Source: Paramesorhizobium salinisoli (GTDB lineage Bacteria; Pseudomonadota; Alphaproteobacteria; Rhizobiales; Rhizobiaceae). Taken from it: a DNA stretch of 64,000 bases. The position numbers and the translations under genes are program-made. Positions 9,610 to 19,081 of the stretch are shown here, piece by piece. The notes below the pieces were generated by a model. It ran no database searches. It saw only the letters and a program-made list of their open reading frames with translations, and had not been told where the DNA came from. Numbering within the stretch: position 1 is the first letter of the stretch; each line of letters begins with the position of its first letter. The DNA lies in assembly GCF_003335045.1 (NCBI RefSeq), contig NZ_QOZG01000002.1, positions 372,001-436,000 on the forward strand. Direction: 5' to 3'.

Positions 9610-11907
9610 ATGCCCGTCGAATCGTCCACCAACAAGACCAACAGCCGGACTGCACCTTCGGTTACCGACAAGGAAGCGCTGGATTTCCACGCCAATGGCC
9701 GTCCAGGCAAGCTGGAGATCAACCCGACGAAGCCGATGGCGACGCAGCGTGACCTTTCGCTCGCCTATTCGCCCGGCGTCGCCGTTCCGGTGAAGGCCAT
9801 CGCCGAAGACCCGGCGCGCGCCTATGATTATACGTCGAAAGGCAACATGGTCGCGGTCATTTCCAACGGCACGGCGATCCTCGGCCTCGGCAATCTGGGC
9901 GCTCTTGCCTCCAAGCCGGTCATGGAAGGCAAGGCGGTGCTGTTCAAGCGTTTTGCCGATGTCGATTCCATCGACCTGGAAGTCGATACCTCAGACATAG
10001 ACGCCTTCATCAATGCGGTGCGCTATCTCGGCCCTTCCTTCGGCGGCATCAATCTGGAAGACATCAAGGCGCCCGACTGCTTCATCATCGAAAGCCGCCT
10101 GCGCGAACTGATGGACATTCCGGTTTTCCATGACGACCAGCACGGCACGGCGATCATCGCGGTGGCCGGGCTCATCAACGCGCTGCACCTGACGGGACGC
10201 GACATGACGACGACGAAGCTCGTCTGCAACGGCGCGGGTGCCGCCGGCATTGCCTGCATCGAGCTCGTCAAGGCCATGGGCTTTGCGCCGGAGAACGTCA
10301 TCCTCTGCGATACCAAGGGCGTCGTCTACCAGGGCCGCGAAGAGGGCATGAACCAGTGGAAGTCGGCGCATGCGGTGAAAACCGACAGGCGCTCGCTCGC
10401 GGAGGCCATGGATGGCGCGGATGTCTTCTTCGGTGTTTCCGCCAAGGGCGCGCTGACGGAGGAGATGGTGCGCTCCATGGCAGAGAGCCCGATCATCTTC
10501 GCCATGGCCAATCCAGATCCCGAGATCACGCCGGAGGAAGTCGCGCGCATCCGTTCCGATGCCATCATGGCGACCGGCCGGTCGGACTATCCCAACCAGG
10601 TCAACAACGTTCTGGGCTTCCCTTACATTTTCCGTGGCGCGCTCGACGTGCGCGCCACCACCATCAACGAGGATATGAAGGTGGCCGCCGCCAATGCGCT
10701 TGCAGCGCTCGCGCGTGAAGACGTGCCGGATGACGTGGCCGCCGCCTATCAGGGCAACCGGCCGCGCTTCGGCCCGAACTACATCATCCCCGTGCCTTTC
10801 GATCCGCGCCTGATTTCGGCCATTCCCGTGGCGGTGGCGAAGGCTGCGATGGAATCGGGCGTGGCCGGCAAGCCTATCGCCAACCTCGAAGCCTATGCGC
10901 GCGAGCTTTCCGCCCGGCGCGACCCGATCGCCTCGACGTTGCAGGGTATTTACGAGCGCGTGCGGCGCCAGCCCAAGCGCATCGTCTTCGCCGAGGGCGA
11001 GGAAGAGCAGGTCATGCGCGCCGCCGTCTCCTATGCCAACCAGCGCCTGGGCACCGCCATCCTGCTGGGTCGTGAGGAGCGCATCCGCGAAACAGCGGAG
11101 AATGCCGGCGTCGATCTCGCCAAGGCGGGCATCGAGATCATCAATGCACGGCTGTCGAGCCGCAACACGGTCTATGCCGACTATCTCTACGAGAGGCTGC
11201 AGCGGAAGGGCTATCTCTTCCGCGACTGCCACCGCATCATCAACAACGACCGCAACCATTTCGCCGCCTGCATGGTGGCGCTGGGCGATGCCGACGGCAT
11301 GGTGACCGGGGTCACGCGCAATTACGCGACGGGCCTCGACGACGTGCGCCACGTCATTGACGCCAAGCCGGGGCACCGGGTGATCGGCGTCTCGATTGCG
11401 CTCTGCCGCGGCCGCACGGTGTTCATCGCCGATACTGCGGTTCACGAGATGCCGAATGCCGAGGAACTGGCGGACATCGCCGAAGAAGCGGCGGGCATGG
11501 CGCGGCGCATGGGCTATGTGCCGCGCGTGGCGCTGCTCGCCTATTCCACCTTCGGCCATATGGGCGGCGAGCGCTCGGAGCGCATCCAGGAGGCGGTCAC
11601 GATCCTCGACAAGCGCCGGGTCGATTTCGAATATGACGGCGAGATGGGTGCCGATGTGGCGCTCAACCCGGCGCTGATGGAGCAATATCCCTTCATCCGC
11701 CTGTCCGGTCCGGCAAATGTGCTCGTCATGCCGGCCTTCCACTCCGCCTCGATCTCGACCAAGATGCTTCAGGAGCTGGGCGGCTCGACCGTCATCGGTC
11801 CGCTGCTGGTCGGCCTCGACAAGCCGGTACAGATCGTCTCGCTGGGCGCGAAGGATTCCGACATCGTCAACATGGCCGCGATCGCGGCTTATAACGCGAC
11901 GAATTGA
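9610..11907 (+). CDS. maeB: NAD(P)-dependent malic enzyme with phosphotransacetylase-like domain
   Basis: Start ATG 9610 follows GGAGGG at 9601-9606 and gives 765 residues, the size of rhizobial chimeric malic enzymes. Residues 1 to about 430 form the malic enzyme: SPGVAVP, the substrate-site stretch IPVFHDDQHGTAI and the Rossmann motif GAGAAGIACIEL (about 208). Residues from about 455 to the end form a phosphotransacetylase-like domain beginning FAEGEEEQVMRAA, which in this family is generally regulatory rather than catalytic. The enzyme decarboxylates malate to pyruvate, feeding C4-dicarboxylate carbon to acetyl-CoA. NAD versus NADP preference cannot be read with confidence. A TATAAATAT stretch at 9520-9528 may be part of its promoter. 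A repeat fragment follows the gene. Confidence 0.95.
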   Translation: MPVESSTNKTNSRTAPSVTDKEALDFHANGRPGKLEINPTKPMATQRDLSLAYSPGVAVPVKAIAEDPARAYDYTSKGNMVAVISNGTAILGLGNLGALASKPVMEGKAVLFKRFADVDSIDLEVDTSDIDAFINAVRYLGPSFGGINLEDIKAPDCFIIESRLRELMDIPVFHDDQHGTAIIAVAGLINALHLTGRDMTTTKLVCNGAGAAGIACIELVKAMGFAPENVILCDTKGVVYQGREEGMNQWKSAHAVKTDRRSLAEAMDGADVFFGVSAKGALTEEMVRSMAESPIIFAMANPDPEITPEEVARIRSDAIMATGRSDYPNQVNNVLGFPYIFRGALDVRATTINEDMKVAAANALAALAREDVPDDVAAAYQGNRPRFGPNYIIPVPFDPRLISAIPVAVAKAAMESGVAGKPIANLEAYARELSARRDPIASTLQGIYERVRRQPKRIVFAEGEEEQVMRAAVSYANQRLGTAILLGREERIRETAENAGVDLAKAGIEIINARLSSRNTVYADYLYERLQRKGYLFRDCHRIINNDRNHFAACMVALGDADGMVTGVTRNYATGLDDVRHVIDAKPGHRVIGVSIALCRGRTVFIADTAVHEMPNAEELADIAEEAAGMARRMGYVPRVALLAYSTFGHMGGERSERIQEAVTILDKRRVDFEYDGEMGADVALNPALMEQYPFIRLSGPANVLVMPAFHSASISTKMLQELGGSTVIGPLLVGLDKPVQIVSLGAKDSDIVNMAAIAAYNATN

Positions 11908-11924
11908 GCGCAGAGAATATATCA

Positions 11925-11993
11925 GCCAATCTCCCCCACATGGGGGAGATACCCGGCTGGACAGAGGGGCACTGTCCCGCCAGCGTTTCCATC
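11925..11993. repeat. Half copy of a RIME-like intergenic palindromic repeat
   Basis: The segment consists of AATCTCCCCCACATGGGGGAGAT, a degenerate CCCGGCTGGACAGAGGGGC arm and the tail CTGTCCCGCCAGCGTTTCCA. It matches the right arm and tail of the full copy at 14898-15076. The left arm is absent. It lies between maeB and glnD and includes a strong local hairpin (CTCCCCC/GGGGGAG). Confidence 0.75.
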
Positions 11994-12060
11994 TTCCCCA
12001 TACCCACGCTATGGAAAACGCGCTATAGGAAGCCTCCATTCACCGGCGGAACCCGTCTTC

Positions 12061-14868
12061 ATGAGCTTATCAGACCTGAAGCTTGAACAGATCGTCAGTG
12101 CGGAAAAGCTGCGCCGGAATCTGGACCTGCTCACCAGCCAGGCGGAGGCCGAAGGGGCTAGCCACGCGGTGCGCGGGCTGGTGCTGCAGACGCTGAAGGA
12201 CACGATGGCGCGCGGACGCGCCAGCGCGGAAGCCATGCTGATGAAGGATGGCGGCGGAAGGCGCTGCGCCGCCCGCCTCTGCCACCTGATGGACGTCATC
12301 ATCGAGACACTCTACGATTTCGCCACCACAACCGTCTATCCCGCGACCAATCCATCGACGGCCGAGCGGATGGCCATCGTCGCCGTCGGCGGCTACGGGC
12401 GCGGGGCGCTGGCGCCGGGCTCCGACATCGACCTCCTGTTCCTTCTGCCCTACAAGCAGACGCCATGGGGCGAGCAGGTTGTCGAATATGTGCTCTATAT
12501 GCTGTGGGACATGGGGCTGAAGGTCGGGCATGCGACGCGTAACCTCGACGAGACGGTCCGCCTGTCGCGCGAGGACATGACCATCCGCACCGCTGTCCTG
12601 GAGGCGCGTTATCTCTGCGGAAGCCGCGAACTCTATGACGAGATGACCCGACGTTTCGCTGAAGAAGTGGTCAAGGGAACGGCGCCGCAATTCATCCAGG
12701 CCAAGCTCACCGAGCGCGACAATCGCCACCGCAAGACCGGCGAGACGCGCTATCTGGTCGAGCCGAACGTCAAGGAAGGCAAGGGCGGCCAGCGCGACCT
12801 GCACACGCTGTTCTGGATCGCCAAATACTTCTATCGCGTGCATACCAGCGAGGAACTGGTCAAGGCGGGCGTGCTGTCGCGCGACGAGCACAAGCTGTTC
12901 CGCAAGGCGGAGGATTTCCTGTGGGCGGTGCGCTGCCACATGCATTTCCTCACCGGCAAGGCAGAGGAGCGGCTGTCCTTCGACATCCAGCGCGATATCG
13001 CCCATCGGCTGGGCTATACGGCGCATCCCGGCCAGCACGATGTCGAGCGTTTCATGAAGCACTATTTCCTTGTCGCCAAGGATGTGGGCGACCTGACGCG
13101 CATCATCTGCGCGGCGCTGGAGGAAGAGCAGGCCAAGCACGTTCCGGGCTTCAACCGGATTTTCCTTACCTTCTCGCGGCGCAAGCGCAAGCTCGCCGGC
13201 ACGCAGGATTTCATCGCCGACAATCACCGCATCAATATCGCCGATGAAGGGGTATTCGAGCGCGATCCCGTCAACATCATCCGGTTGTTCCATCTGGCCG
13301 ACAAAAACGGCCTCGAGTTTCACCCGCAGGCGATGCAGCAGGTCACCCGCTCGCTGAAACTGATCAATGGCGAACTGCGCGAGAGCCCGGAAGCCAACCG
13401 GCTGTTCGTCGAAATCCTGACGTCGCCGCGAAATCCCGAGCTCATCCTGCGGCGTATGAACGAGTCCGGCGTGCTCGGCCGCTTCATCCCGGATTTCGGC
13501 AAGATCGTCGCGATGATGCAGTTCAACATGTACCACCATTATACGGTGGACGAGCATCTCCTGCGCTGCATCGCCATCCTCTCGGAGATCGAGCACGGCG
13601 AACTGGAGCACGAGCACCCGCTTTCCAACACGCTGATGCCGGCGCTGAAGAAGGACCGCAATCTCCTCTATATCGCGCTGCTTCTGCACGATATCGCCAA
13701 GGGGCGGCCGGAGGACCATTCGGAGGCCGGCGCCCGCATCGCGCGCAGGCTCTGCCCGCGCCTAGGACTGACGCCTGCCGAGACCGAGACGGTGGCATGG
13801 CTGGTGCAGCAGCACCTGACCATGAGCATGGTCGCCCAGTCACGCGATTTGAACGACCGCAAGACCATCGAGGATTTCGCCGCTACCGTGCAGACGCTGG
13901 AGCGGCTGAAGCTGCTGCTGATCCTGACGGTCTGCGACATCAAGGCGGTTGGCCCCGGCGTCTGGAACGGTTGGAAGGGCCAGCTCCTGCGCACGCTCTT
14001 CTATGAAACCGAACTGCTCCTGACCGGCGGCTTTTCGGAAGTCTCGCGCCAGGACCGCTTCGAAGATGCCCGCACGCAGCTTTCGACCGCGCTTTCCTCC
14101 TGGCCTCAGGCGGAGCGGGAAGCCTATCTCAATCTGCACTACCAGAACTATTTCCTCACCGTCAGCCTGGACGACCAGATGCGGCACGCCGATTTCATCC
14201 GCGAGACGGATGCATCGGGCAAGGCCCTTGCGACGATGGTGCAGCCGCACGCCTTCGAGGCGGTGACCGAGATCACCGTGCTTTCGCCCGACCATCCGCG
14301 CCTGCTCTCTGTGATCGCCGGCGCCTGCGCCGGCGCCGGCGCCAATATCGTCGATGCGCAGATCTTCACGACGAGCGACGGGCGGGCGCTCGATACGATC
14401 CTGATCAATCGTGAATTCGAGACGGATGATGACGAGAAAAGGCGGGCCGAGCGTGTCGGCAAGCTGATCGAGGACGTGCTGTCCGGCCGCTCCCACCTGC
14501 CTGACATGCTCGCCAAGCGCACCAAGCCGAAGCGCGCGGCCAAGGCCTTCCACCTCGAGCCGCGTGTCGAGATCAACAACACGCTGTCGAACAAGTTCAC
14601 CGTCGTCGAGGTCGAGGGGCTCGATAGGCCCGGCCTTTTGTCCGAGCTTACCGGCGTGATTTCGGATCTCTCGCTCGACATCGCCTCTGCGCATATCACC
14701 ACGTTCGGCGAGAAGGTGATCGACGCCTTCTACGTCACCGATCTGGTAGGTCACAAGATTTCCAGCTCCACCCGGCAGGCCAATGTCAGGCGGAAGCTTC
14801 TGGCGCTGTTAGGCAAGGAAGACGGCCACGCACGCGCCGGTAGCCGCTCGCACCAGGCGGCGGAATAG
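12061..14868 (+). CDS. glnD: Bifunctional [protein-PII] uridylyltransferase / uridylyl-removing enzyme
   Basis: The 935-residue protein shows the full GlnD domain series. The nucleotidyltransferase domain has [19 protein letters not shown] (about residues 112-130). The HD hydrolase domain has [14 protein letters not shown] (about 541). Two C-terminal ACT domains follow (about 735-810 and 845-920), which bind glutamine. GlnD uridylylates PII proteins when nitrogen is short and removes UMP when glutamine is plentiful, thereby controlling NtrB/NtrC and glutamine synthetase. The length agrees with other members of this order. The gene is flanked on both sides by palindromic repeats (11925-11993 and 14898-15076), and no PII gene is nearby. 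Confidence 0.97.
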   Translation: MSLSDLKLEQIVSAEKLRRNLDLLTSQAEAEGASHAVRGLVLQTLKDTMARGRASAEAMLMKDGGGRRCAARLCHLMDVIIETLYDFATTTVYPATNPSTAERMAIVAVGGYGRGALAPGSDIDLLFLLPYKQTPWGEQVVEYVLYMLWDMGLKVGHATRNLDETVRLSREDMTIRTAVLEARYLCGSRELYDEMTRRFAEEVVKGTAPQFIQAKLTERDNRHRKTGETRYLVEPNVKEGKGGQRDLHTLFWIAKYFYRVHTSEELVKAGVLSRDEHKLFRKAEDFLWAVRCHMHFLTGKAEERLSFDIQRDIAHRLGYTAHPGQHDVERFMKHYFLVAKDVGDLTRIICAALEEEQAKHVPGFNRIFLTFSRRKRKLAGTQDFIADNHRINIADEGVFERDPVNIIRLFHLADKNGLEFHPQAMQQVTRSLKLINGELRESPEANRLFVEILTSPRNPELILRRMNESGVLGRFIPDFGKIVAMMQFNMYHHYTVDEHLLRCIAILSEIEHGELEHEHPLSNTLMPALKKDRNLLYIALLLHDIAKGRPEDHSEAGARIARRLCPRLGLTPAETETVAWLVQQHLTMSMVAQSRDLNDRKTIEDFAATVQTLERLKLLLILTVCDIKAVGPGVWNGWKGQLLRTLFYETELLLTGGFSEVSRQDRFEDARTQLSTALSSWPQAEREAYLNLHYQNYFLTVSLDDQMRHADFIRETDASGKALATMVQPHAFEAVTEITVLSPDHPRLLSVIAGACAGAGANIVDAQIFTTSDGRALDTILINREFETDDDEKRRAERVGKLIEDVLSGRSHLPDMLAKRTKPKRAAKAFHLEPRVEINNTLSNKFTVVEVEGLDRPGLLSELTGVISDLSLDIASAHITTFGEKVIDAFYVTDLVGHKISSSTRQANVRRKLLALLGKEDGHARAGSRSHQAAE

Positions 14869-14897
14869 GAACGGTTGTTGTTTTGATGGAATCGCTA

Positions 14898-15076
14898 GGC
14901 GCCCCCCTCTGCCCTGCCGGGCATCTCCCCCGCAAGGGGGGAGATTATGCCTTCATCAAGCTGCGGCACCAATCGCAAACCTTGCAGAAGCAAGGCGATA
15001 GGCTCCGTCAGCCAATCTCCCCTCTTGCGGGGGAGATGCCCGGCAGGGCAGAGGGGGGCGCTGTCCCGCCAGCGTT
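14898..15076. repeat. Full RIME-like intergenic palindromic repeat
   Basis: The left arm (about 14899-14946) and right arm (about 15014-15061) are nearly perfect inverse copies of each other, each about 48 bases. Each arm also contains its own hairpin (CCCCCGC AAG GGGGG type). About 67 bases separate them. The tail CTGTCCCGCCAGCGTTTCCA follows. It fills most of the 238 bases between glnD and murJ. The form resembles the rhizobial intergenic mosaic elements (RIME); I use the name by resemblance only. Confidence 0.85.
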
Positions 15077-15106
15077 TCCATTTCCAGAGAACAAGAAGAT
15101 CAACCC

Positions 15107-16705
15107 ATGAGCCTCGTCAAGAAGTTCGCCACGGTCGCATCGGGCACGCTGATGAGCCGCATCTTCGGCTTTACCCGCGAAATGCTGATGGCGGCGGCGC
15201 TTGGCACCGGGCCTGTTGCCGATGCGTTCAACGCGGCGTTCCGGTTTCCCAACACGTTCCGGCGGCTTTTTGCCGAAGGTGCGTTCAACTCCGCCTTCGT
15301 GCCGCTCTTCGCCAAGGAAATCGAGAAGCACGGCATGGATGGAGCCAAGCGCTTCTCCGAGGAGGTTTTCGGGGTTCTTTTCACGGTGCTGCTCTGCCTC
15401 ACCATCGTCATGGAACTGTCGATGCCTTTCCTCGTGCGTTACGTGATAGCGCCGGGTTTTGCCAACGATCCACAAAAATTCGAGAGTACGGTAAAGCTCG
15501 CAATCATCATGTTTCCCTATCTCGCCTGCATGTCGCTTGCGGCGATGATGAGCGGAATGTTGAACTCCTTGCATCGCTATTTCGCTGCCGCCGTTGCGCC
15601 TGTTTTTCTCAATATCATCCTCATCGGCGTCCTCGCCTATGCCTGGTATCGGGGCCATGATGCGCTGGCGGTTGGTTATGGCTTGTCCTGGGGCGTCATG
15701 GCGGCGGGGCTGGTGCAACTCGCCATCGTCTGGATCGCCGTGCGCAATGCAGGCATCGCCATAGGGTTTCGGCGCCCGCGCCTCACGCCCAATGTCAAGC
15801 GCCTGCTCATCCTCGCGCTTCCGGCGGCAGTGACCGGCGGCATCACCCAGATCAATCTCCTGATCAACACCAATATCGCGTCGGCCAAGGCAGGCGCTGT
15901 TTCCTCGCTGGTCTATGCCGACCGGGTGTATCAACTGCCACTCGGCGTTGTCGGCATCGCGGTGGCAACCGTGCTCCTGCCCGAACTTTCGCGGGCGCTG
16001 CGCTCCGGCAATCTGAAGGAAGCCGCCAATCTGCAGAACCGCTCGGTCGAGTTCACGCTGTTCCTGACGCTACCGGCGGCGGCGGCATTGCTCGTCATGT
16101 CGGAGCCGATCGTGCGACTCCTTTTCGAGCGCGGCCAGTTCTCCCCCGACGCGACGCGCATCGTGGCCGACGTCCTCGCCATCTATGGGCTTGGGCTGCC
16201 GGCTTTCGTGCTGATCAAGGCTTTCATTCCGGGCTTCTTTGCCCGTGAGGATACCCGCACACCGATGGTGTTCGCGGGAGTTTCGGTTGCGGTGAACGTC
16301 ACGCTCGCCCTGACGCTTTTTCCGATCTATGCAGCAGCGGGCATCGCGACGGCGGAAATCGTCGCGGGATGGGTCAATGTCATCCTGCTTTTCTACACGC
16401 TGGTCTGGCGCAAGCATTGGGGCAAGGACATTCCGCTCCTGACCCGCATTCCGCGTCTCATCCTGGCAGCGGCCATCATGGCGGCGGGCCTGCATTATGC
16501 AACGCAATGGCTCGGCCATCTGCTCGCCTCGGGCGTCCCTCTCCTGGTTCGCGCGACGACACTGGGTAGCTTGGTGATCGCGGCCATGGTGATCTATTTC
16601 GCCCTCGCCTTCGGTCTTGGCGGCGCCAACGCCGGCATGATCAAGCGCAACCTGAAGCGCAAGCGGGCGGCAGCCAGCAACGAGACAGAGAAGACTGCCG
16701 AATGA
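15107..16705 (+). CDS. murJ: Lipid II flippase MurJ (MviN)
   Basis: The 532-residue, strongly hydrophobic protein has about 14 membrane segments of the MOP exporter superfamily. Diagnostic stretches are SRIFGFTREMLMAAALG near the N-terminus, FPNTFRRLFAEGAFNSAFVP, and GVVGIAVATVLLPELS. MurJ moves the lipid II peptidoglycan precursor across the inner membrane, and the class A PBP at 46567-48831 would be one user of it. A short basic tail (KRNLKRKRAAASN) ends in the cytoplasm. The stop overlaps the ATG of the VOC gene by 4 bases. No strong SD is visible; AGAAGA lies about 9 bases before the ATG. Confidence 0.96.
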   Translation: MSLVKKFATVASGTLMSRIFGFTREMLMAAALGTGPVADAFNAAFRFPNTFRRLFAEGAFNSAFVPLFAKEIEKHGMDGAKRFSEEVFGVLFTVLLCLTIVMELSMPFLVRYVIAPGFANDPQKFESTVKLAIIMFPYLACMSLAAMMSGMLNSLHRYFAAAVAPVFLNIILIGVLAYAWYRGHDALAVGYGLSWGVMAAGLVQLAIVWIAVRNAGIAIGFRRPRLTPNVKRLLILALPAAVTGGITQINLLINTNIASAKAGAVSSLVYADRVYQLPLGVVGIAVATVLLPELSRALRSGNLKEAANLQNRSVEFTLFLTLPAAAALLVMSEPIVRLLFERGQFSPDATRIVADVLAIYGLGLPAFVLIKAFIPGFFAREDTRTPMVFAGVSVAVNVTLALTLFPIYAAAGIATAEIVAGWVNVILLFYTLVWRKHWGKDIPLLTRIPRLILAAAIMAAGLHYATQWLGHLLASGVPLLVRATTLGSLVIAAMVIYFALAFGLGGANAGMIKRNLKRKRAAASNETEKTAE

Positions 16706-17091
16706 CCCGGTCAGTCGCCCTCGTTACGATCGTTGTCCGTGACTATGACGAAGCCGTTGCCTGGTATACGGAAAAGCTTGAATTTGAACTGGTGGAGGAT
16801 ACCGCGCTTAGCGGCGGAAAGCGCTGGGTCGTGGTCAGTTCAGCCGGTGCGACGACAAGGCTTCTTCTTGCAAAAGCCGATGGCGTCGAGCAGGAAGCGT
16901 ATATCGGGAACCAGACGGGCGGCCGCGTCGCTTTTTTCCTCGATACCGACGATTTCAGCCGGGACCACTCGTCCATGCTGGAGGCAGGCGTTCACTTTCT
17001 TGAAGAGCCCCGGCACGAGAAATACGGGACCGTGGCTGTTTTCGAGGACCTCTACGGCAACAAGTGGGATCTTATCGAACATCGAGGCTGA
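16702..17091 (+). CDS. VOC (glyoxalase/bleomycin-resistance fold) family protein
   Basis: The 129-residue protein has the paired beta-alpha-beta-beta-beta repeat of the vicinal oxygen chelate fold. It opens VALVTIVVRDYDEAVAWYTEKLEFEL and ends VAVFEDLYGNKWDLIEHRG, where the final Glu is at a usual metal-ligand position. Some members isomerise methylglyoxal adducts, cleave aromatic rings or bind drugs; many have no known function, and the substrate here is unknown. The start overlaps the murJ stop (ATGA), so it is translated from the same message. Confidence 0.85.
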   Translation: MTRSVALVTIVVRDYDEAVAWYTEKLEFELVEDTALSGGKRWVVVSSAGATTRLLLAKADGVEQEAYIGNQTGGRVAFFLDTDDFSRDHSSMLEAGVHFLEEPRHEKYGTVAVFEDLYGNKWDLIEHRG

Positions 17092-17099
17092 ACCGGCTT

Positions 17100-17128
17100 C
17101 CCTGCCAATTGCCGCTTGATTGGCGGGC
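17100..17128. terminator. Hairpin after the VOC gene
   Basis: CCTGCCAAT and ATTGGCGGG can pair over 9 bases with one G-U pair around a 9-base loop, shortly after the VOC stop codon. There is no U-tract, so this is only a possible transcription end. Confidence 0.3.
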
Positions 17129-17160
17129 ATCGCTCTGCCAAAAGCCCACGATATCTAGCC

Positions 17161-17270
17161 GCATGATCTTATCCGGAAAGCCCGCAACTTTTCGGGATCA
17201 TGTTTGAATTTAACCGCATGATCTTGCCCGATAAAGTCTACAACTTTTCGGGATCATGCTTAAACAACCC
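17161..17270. repeat. Two tandem 55-bp palindrome-ended elements
   Basis: Unit 1 (17161-17215) and unit 2 (17216-17270) both begin GCATGATCTT and contain CAACTTTTCGGGATCATG at the same offset. Each has terminal inverted repeats of the form GCATGATC/GATCATGC. They abut exactly, with a period of 55 bases, directly upstream of trpS. Similar ATGATC palindromes are common between genes in rhizobia. An in-frame GTG-less extension of trpS through this DNA is spurious. Confidence 0.8.
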
Positions 17271-17298
17271 GGCTCTCCACCAGCTTCAGGGAACCATC

Positions 17299-18366
17299 AT
17301 GGATAGTTTCAAACCGCTCGTCTTTTCCGGCATTCAACCGACCGGAAATCTGCATCTCGGCAATTATCTCGGGGCGATCAAGCGCTGGCTGGATTTGCAG
17401 GACAGCCATAATTGCCTCTACTGCGTTGTCGACATGCATGCCCTGACGGTCAATCCCGATCCGGTGGAACTGATGCAATCGACCCGTGAAGTGACGGCGG
17501 CGTTTCTCGCTTCAGGCATCGATCCCAAGAAGAGCATCGTCTTCAACCAGAGCCGTGTGCGCCAGCACGCCGAGCTTGCCTGGGTGTTCAACTGCGTGGC
17601 GCGCATGGGCTGGCTCAACCGCATGACCCAGTTCAAGGACAAGGCCGGCAAGGATCGCGAAAACGCCTCCGCCGGGCTGTTCGTCTATCCAAACCTGATG
17701 GCCGCCGACATTCTCGTCTACCGGGCAACGCATGTGCCCGTGGGCGAAGATCAAAAGCAGCATCTGGAACTGACCCGGGATATCGCGCAGAAATTCAACA
17801 ATGATTATTCCGACCGTATAGCCTCGCTCGGGATAGGCGTCGAGACGGCGGTGGGCGAGGAAACCGTCACCGGCTTCTTTCCGCTGACCGAGCCGATGAT
17901 TTCCGGCCCAGCCATGCGGATCATGTCACTGCGTGACGGAACGAAGAAGATGTCGAAATCCGATCCTTCAGACCTTTCGCGGATCAATCTCGTCGACGAT
18001 GCCGATACGATCGCCAAGAAGATCCGCAAGGCGAAAACCGATCCGGAGGCCTTGCCGTCAGATGTGGAAGGGCTCGCCAACCGGCCGGAGGCGGACAATC
18101 TCGTTGGCATCTTTGCCGCACTTTCCAGCACGGACAAGGAGACGGTCATCCGCGATTTCGGCGGCCGGCAGTTTTCGGAATTCAAGCCGGCGCTGGCCGA
18201 TCTCGCCGTGGCGCGGCTTTCACCGATCACCGGTGAAATGCGCCGCATCTCGGCCGACCAGGCCTATGTCGATGCGGTTCTGAAGGACGGAGGCGAGCGC
18301 GCAAGCGTTCTGGCCGAAGCTACCATGCGCAACGTGCGCAATATCATCGGCTTCCTGCAGGATTGA
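17299..18366 (+). CDS. trpS: Tryptophan--tRNA ligase
   Basis: Start ATG 17299 follows CAGGGA with good spacing and gives 355 residues, the normal length. Upstream in-frame codons run through a repeat and are not coding. The HIGH-type motif is [10 protein letters not shown] (about residues 15-25). The KMSKS loop is intact as KKMSKSD (about 216). It is a class I aminoacyl-tRNA synthetase that charges tRNA-Trp. The core sequence [12 protein letters not shown] is typical of bacterial TrpS. A probable terminator follows at 18375-18399. Confidence 0.98.
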   Translation: MDSFKPLVFSGIQPTGNLHLGNYLGAIKRWLDLQDSHNCLYCVVDMHALTVNPDPVELMQSTREVTAAFLASGIDPKKSIVFNQSRVRQHAELAWVFNCVARMGWLNRMTQFKDKAGKDRENASAGLFVYPNLMAADILVYRATHVPVGEDQKQHLELTRDIAQKFNNDYSDRIASLGIGVETAVGEETVTGFFPLTEPMISGPAMRIMSLRDGTKKMSKSDPSDLSRINLVDDADTIAKKIRKAKTDPEALPSDVEGLANRPEADNLVGIFAALSSTDKETVIRDFGGRQFSEFKPALADLAVARLSPITGEMRRISADQAYVDAVLKDGGERASVLAEATMRNVRNIIGFLQD

Positions 18367-18374
18367 TATCCCTT

Positions 18375-18416
18375 GGAGACGGTGCCGCGCGCCGTTTCCA
18401 GACTTTCTCCCATTTC
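18375..18416 (+). terminator. Probable terminator after trpS
   Basis: GGAGACGGTGC (18375-18385) and GCGCCGTTTCC (18389-18399) pair over 11 bases, with two G-U pairs and a 3-base loop. T-rich DNA (CTTTCTCCCATTTCTTTTTC) follows after a few bases. The imperfect U-tract lowers confidence. Confidence 0.5.
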
Positions 18417-18485
18417 TTTTTCGAAACCGCAGGGCGGAAAAATCCCCTCCTTGCGGGTCCCCTCTTGCAATGGCACATTGATCGC

Positions 18486-18977
18486 ATGGTTTCAAAACGT
18501 CTCAGCCGGGAAGCCGGACATCGCCGCAAATTCCTCGCCGTCATCGACGAGACGCCGGAATGCGATCGCGCGGTCGCCTATGCCTCGCGACGCGCCAAGA
18601 ACACAGGCGGCGGGCTGGTACTCCTGTTCGTGATCGATTCGGCGGATTTCCAGCATTTTCTGGGAGTGGGCGACATCATGCGCGCGGAAGCCGAGGAGCG
18701 CGCGCACGGCACGCTCAACAAATTCGCCGCCAAGGTGCGCGAGGAACAGGGCCTCGAGCCGGAACTCGTGGTGCGCGAGGGACAGACGGCGGAGGAAATC
18801 CACGGGCTGATCGAGGAAGACCAGGATATTGCCATCCTGGTGCTGGCGGCGGGCGCCGGCAATGAAGGGCCAGGGCCGCTGGTGCAGTCGATCGCCGGGC
18901 GCGGCGCGGTCTTTTCCGTGCCGGTCACGGTGGTGCCGCACAGCCTGACCGACGAAGACATTGATGCCGTCGCGTGA
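18486..18977 (+). CDS. Universal stress protein family protein
   Basis: From ATG 18486 the protein has 163 residues and a single UspA-type fold. It begins with basic residues, then FLAVIDETPECDRAVAYASRRAK (first strand and helix). Later it has a LVVREGQTAEEIHGLIEED segment and ends in SIAGRGAVFSVPVTVVP. That final segment takes the place of the family ATP-binding G-x2-G-x9-G-S loop but is only a loose match, so nucleotide binding is doubtful. Family members help survival under starvation or oxidative stress, but a specific role cannot be assigned. The frame is open further upstream to 18363, though that part overlaps the trpS terminator region. No clear SD is seen. Confidence 0.8.
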   Translation: MVSKRLSREAGHRRKFLAVIDETPECDRAVAYASRRAKNTGGGLVLLFVIDSADFQHFLGVGDIMRAEAEERAHGTLNKFAAKVREEQGLEPELVVREGQTAEEIHGLIEEDQDIAILVLAAGAGNEGPGPLVQSIAGRGAVFSVPVTVVPHSLTDEDIDAVA

Positions 18978-19081
18978 TATCCTTATATAGGTCACACAGA
19001 CGTCATCGATGCCGGGCTTGAAGCGGCCGGCCGACAGGCTTACTTTCGAACAGTTCCAGAATTCCAGCGCGGGAGAACGCG

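Noticed and set aside
9991-12039. 682-codon open frame on the minus strand opposite maeB
   Set aside because: It is antisense to a full malic enzyme gene, has Arg/His/Asp-rich composition without any recognisable domain, and is explained by GC-rich codon bias.
12070-13719. 549-codon open frame on the minus strand opposite glnD
   Set aside because: It is fully overlapped by glnD, which has all its domains; the composition is that of a shadow frame.
17200-17298. Upstream extension of trpS
   Set aside because: It translates the tandem 55-bp repeats, and a good SD and conserved start are at 17299.
19046-19065. GAAC-N7-GAAT near the NifU-like gene as a possible LexA site
   Set aside because: One core position differs from the GTTC-N7-GTTC consensus, and the gene is not a known SOS member; chance match is likely.
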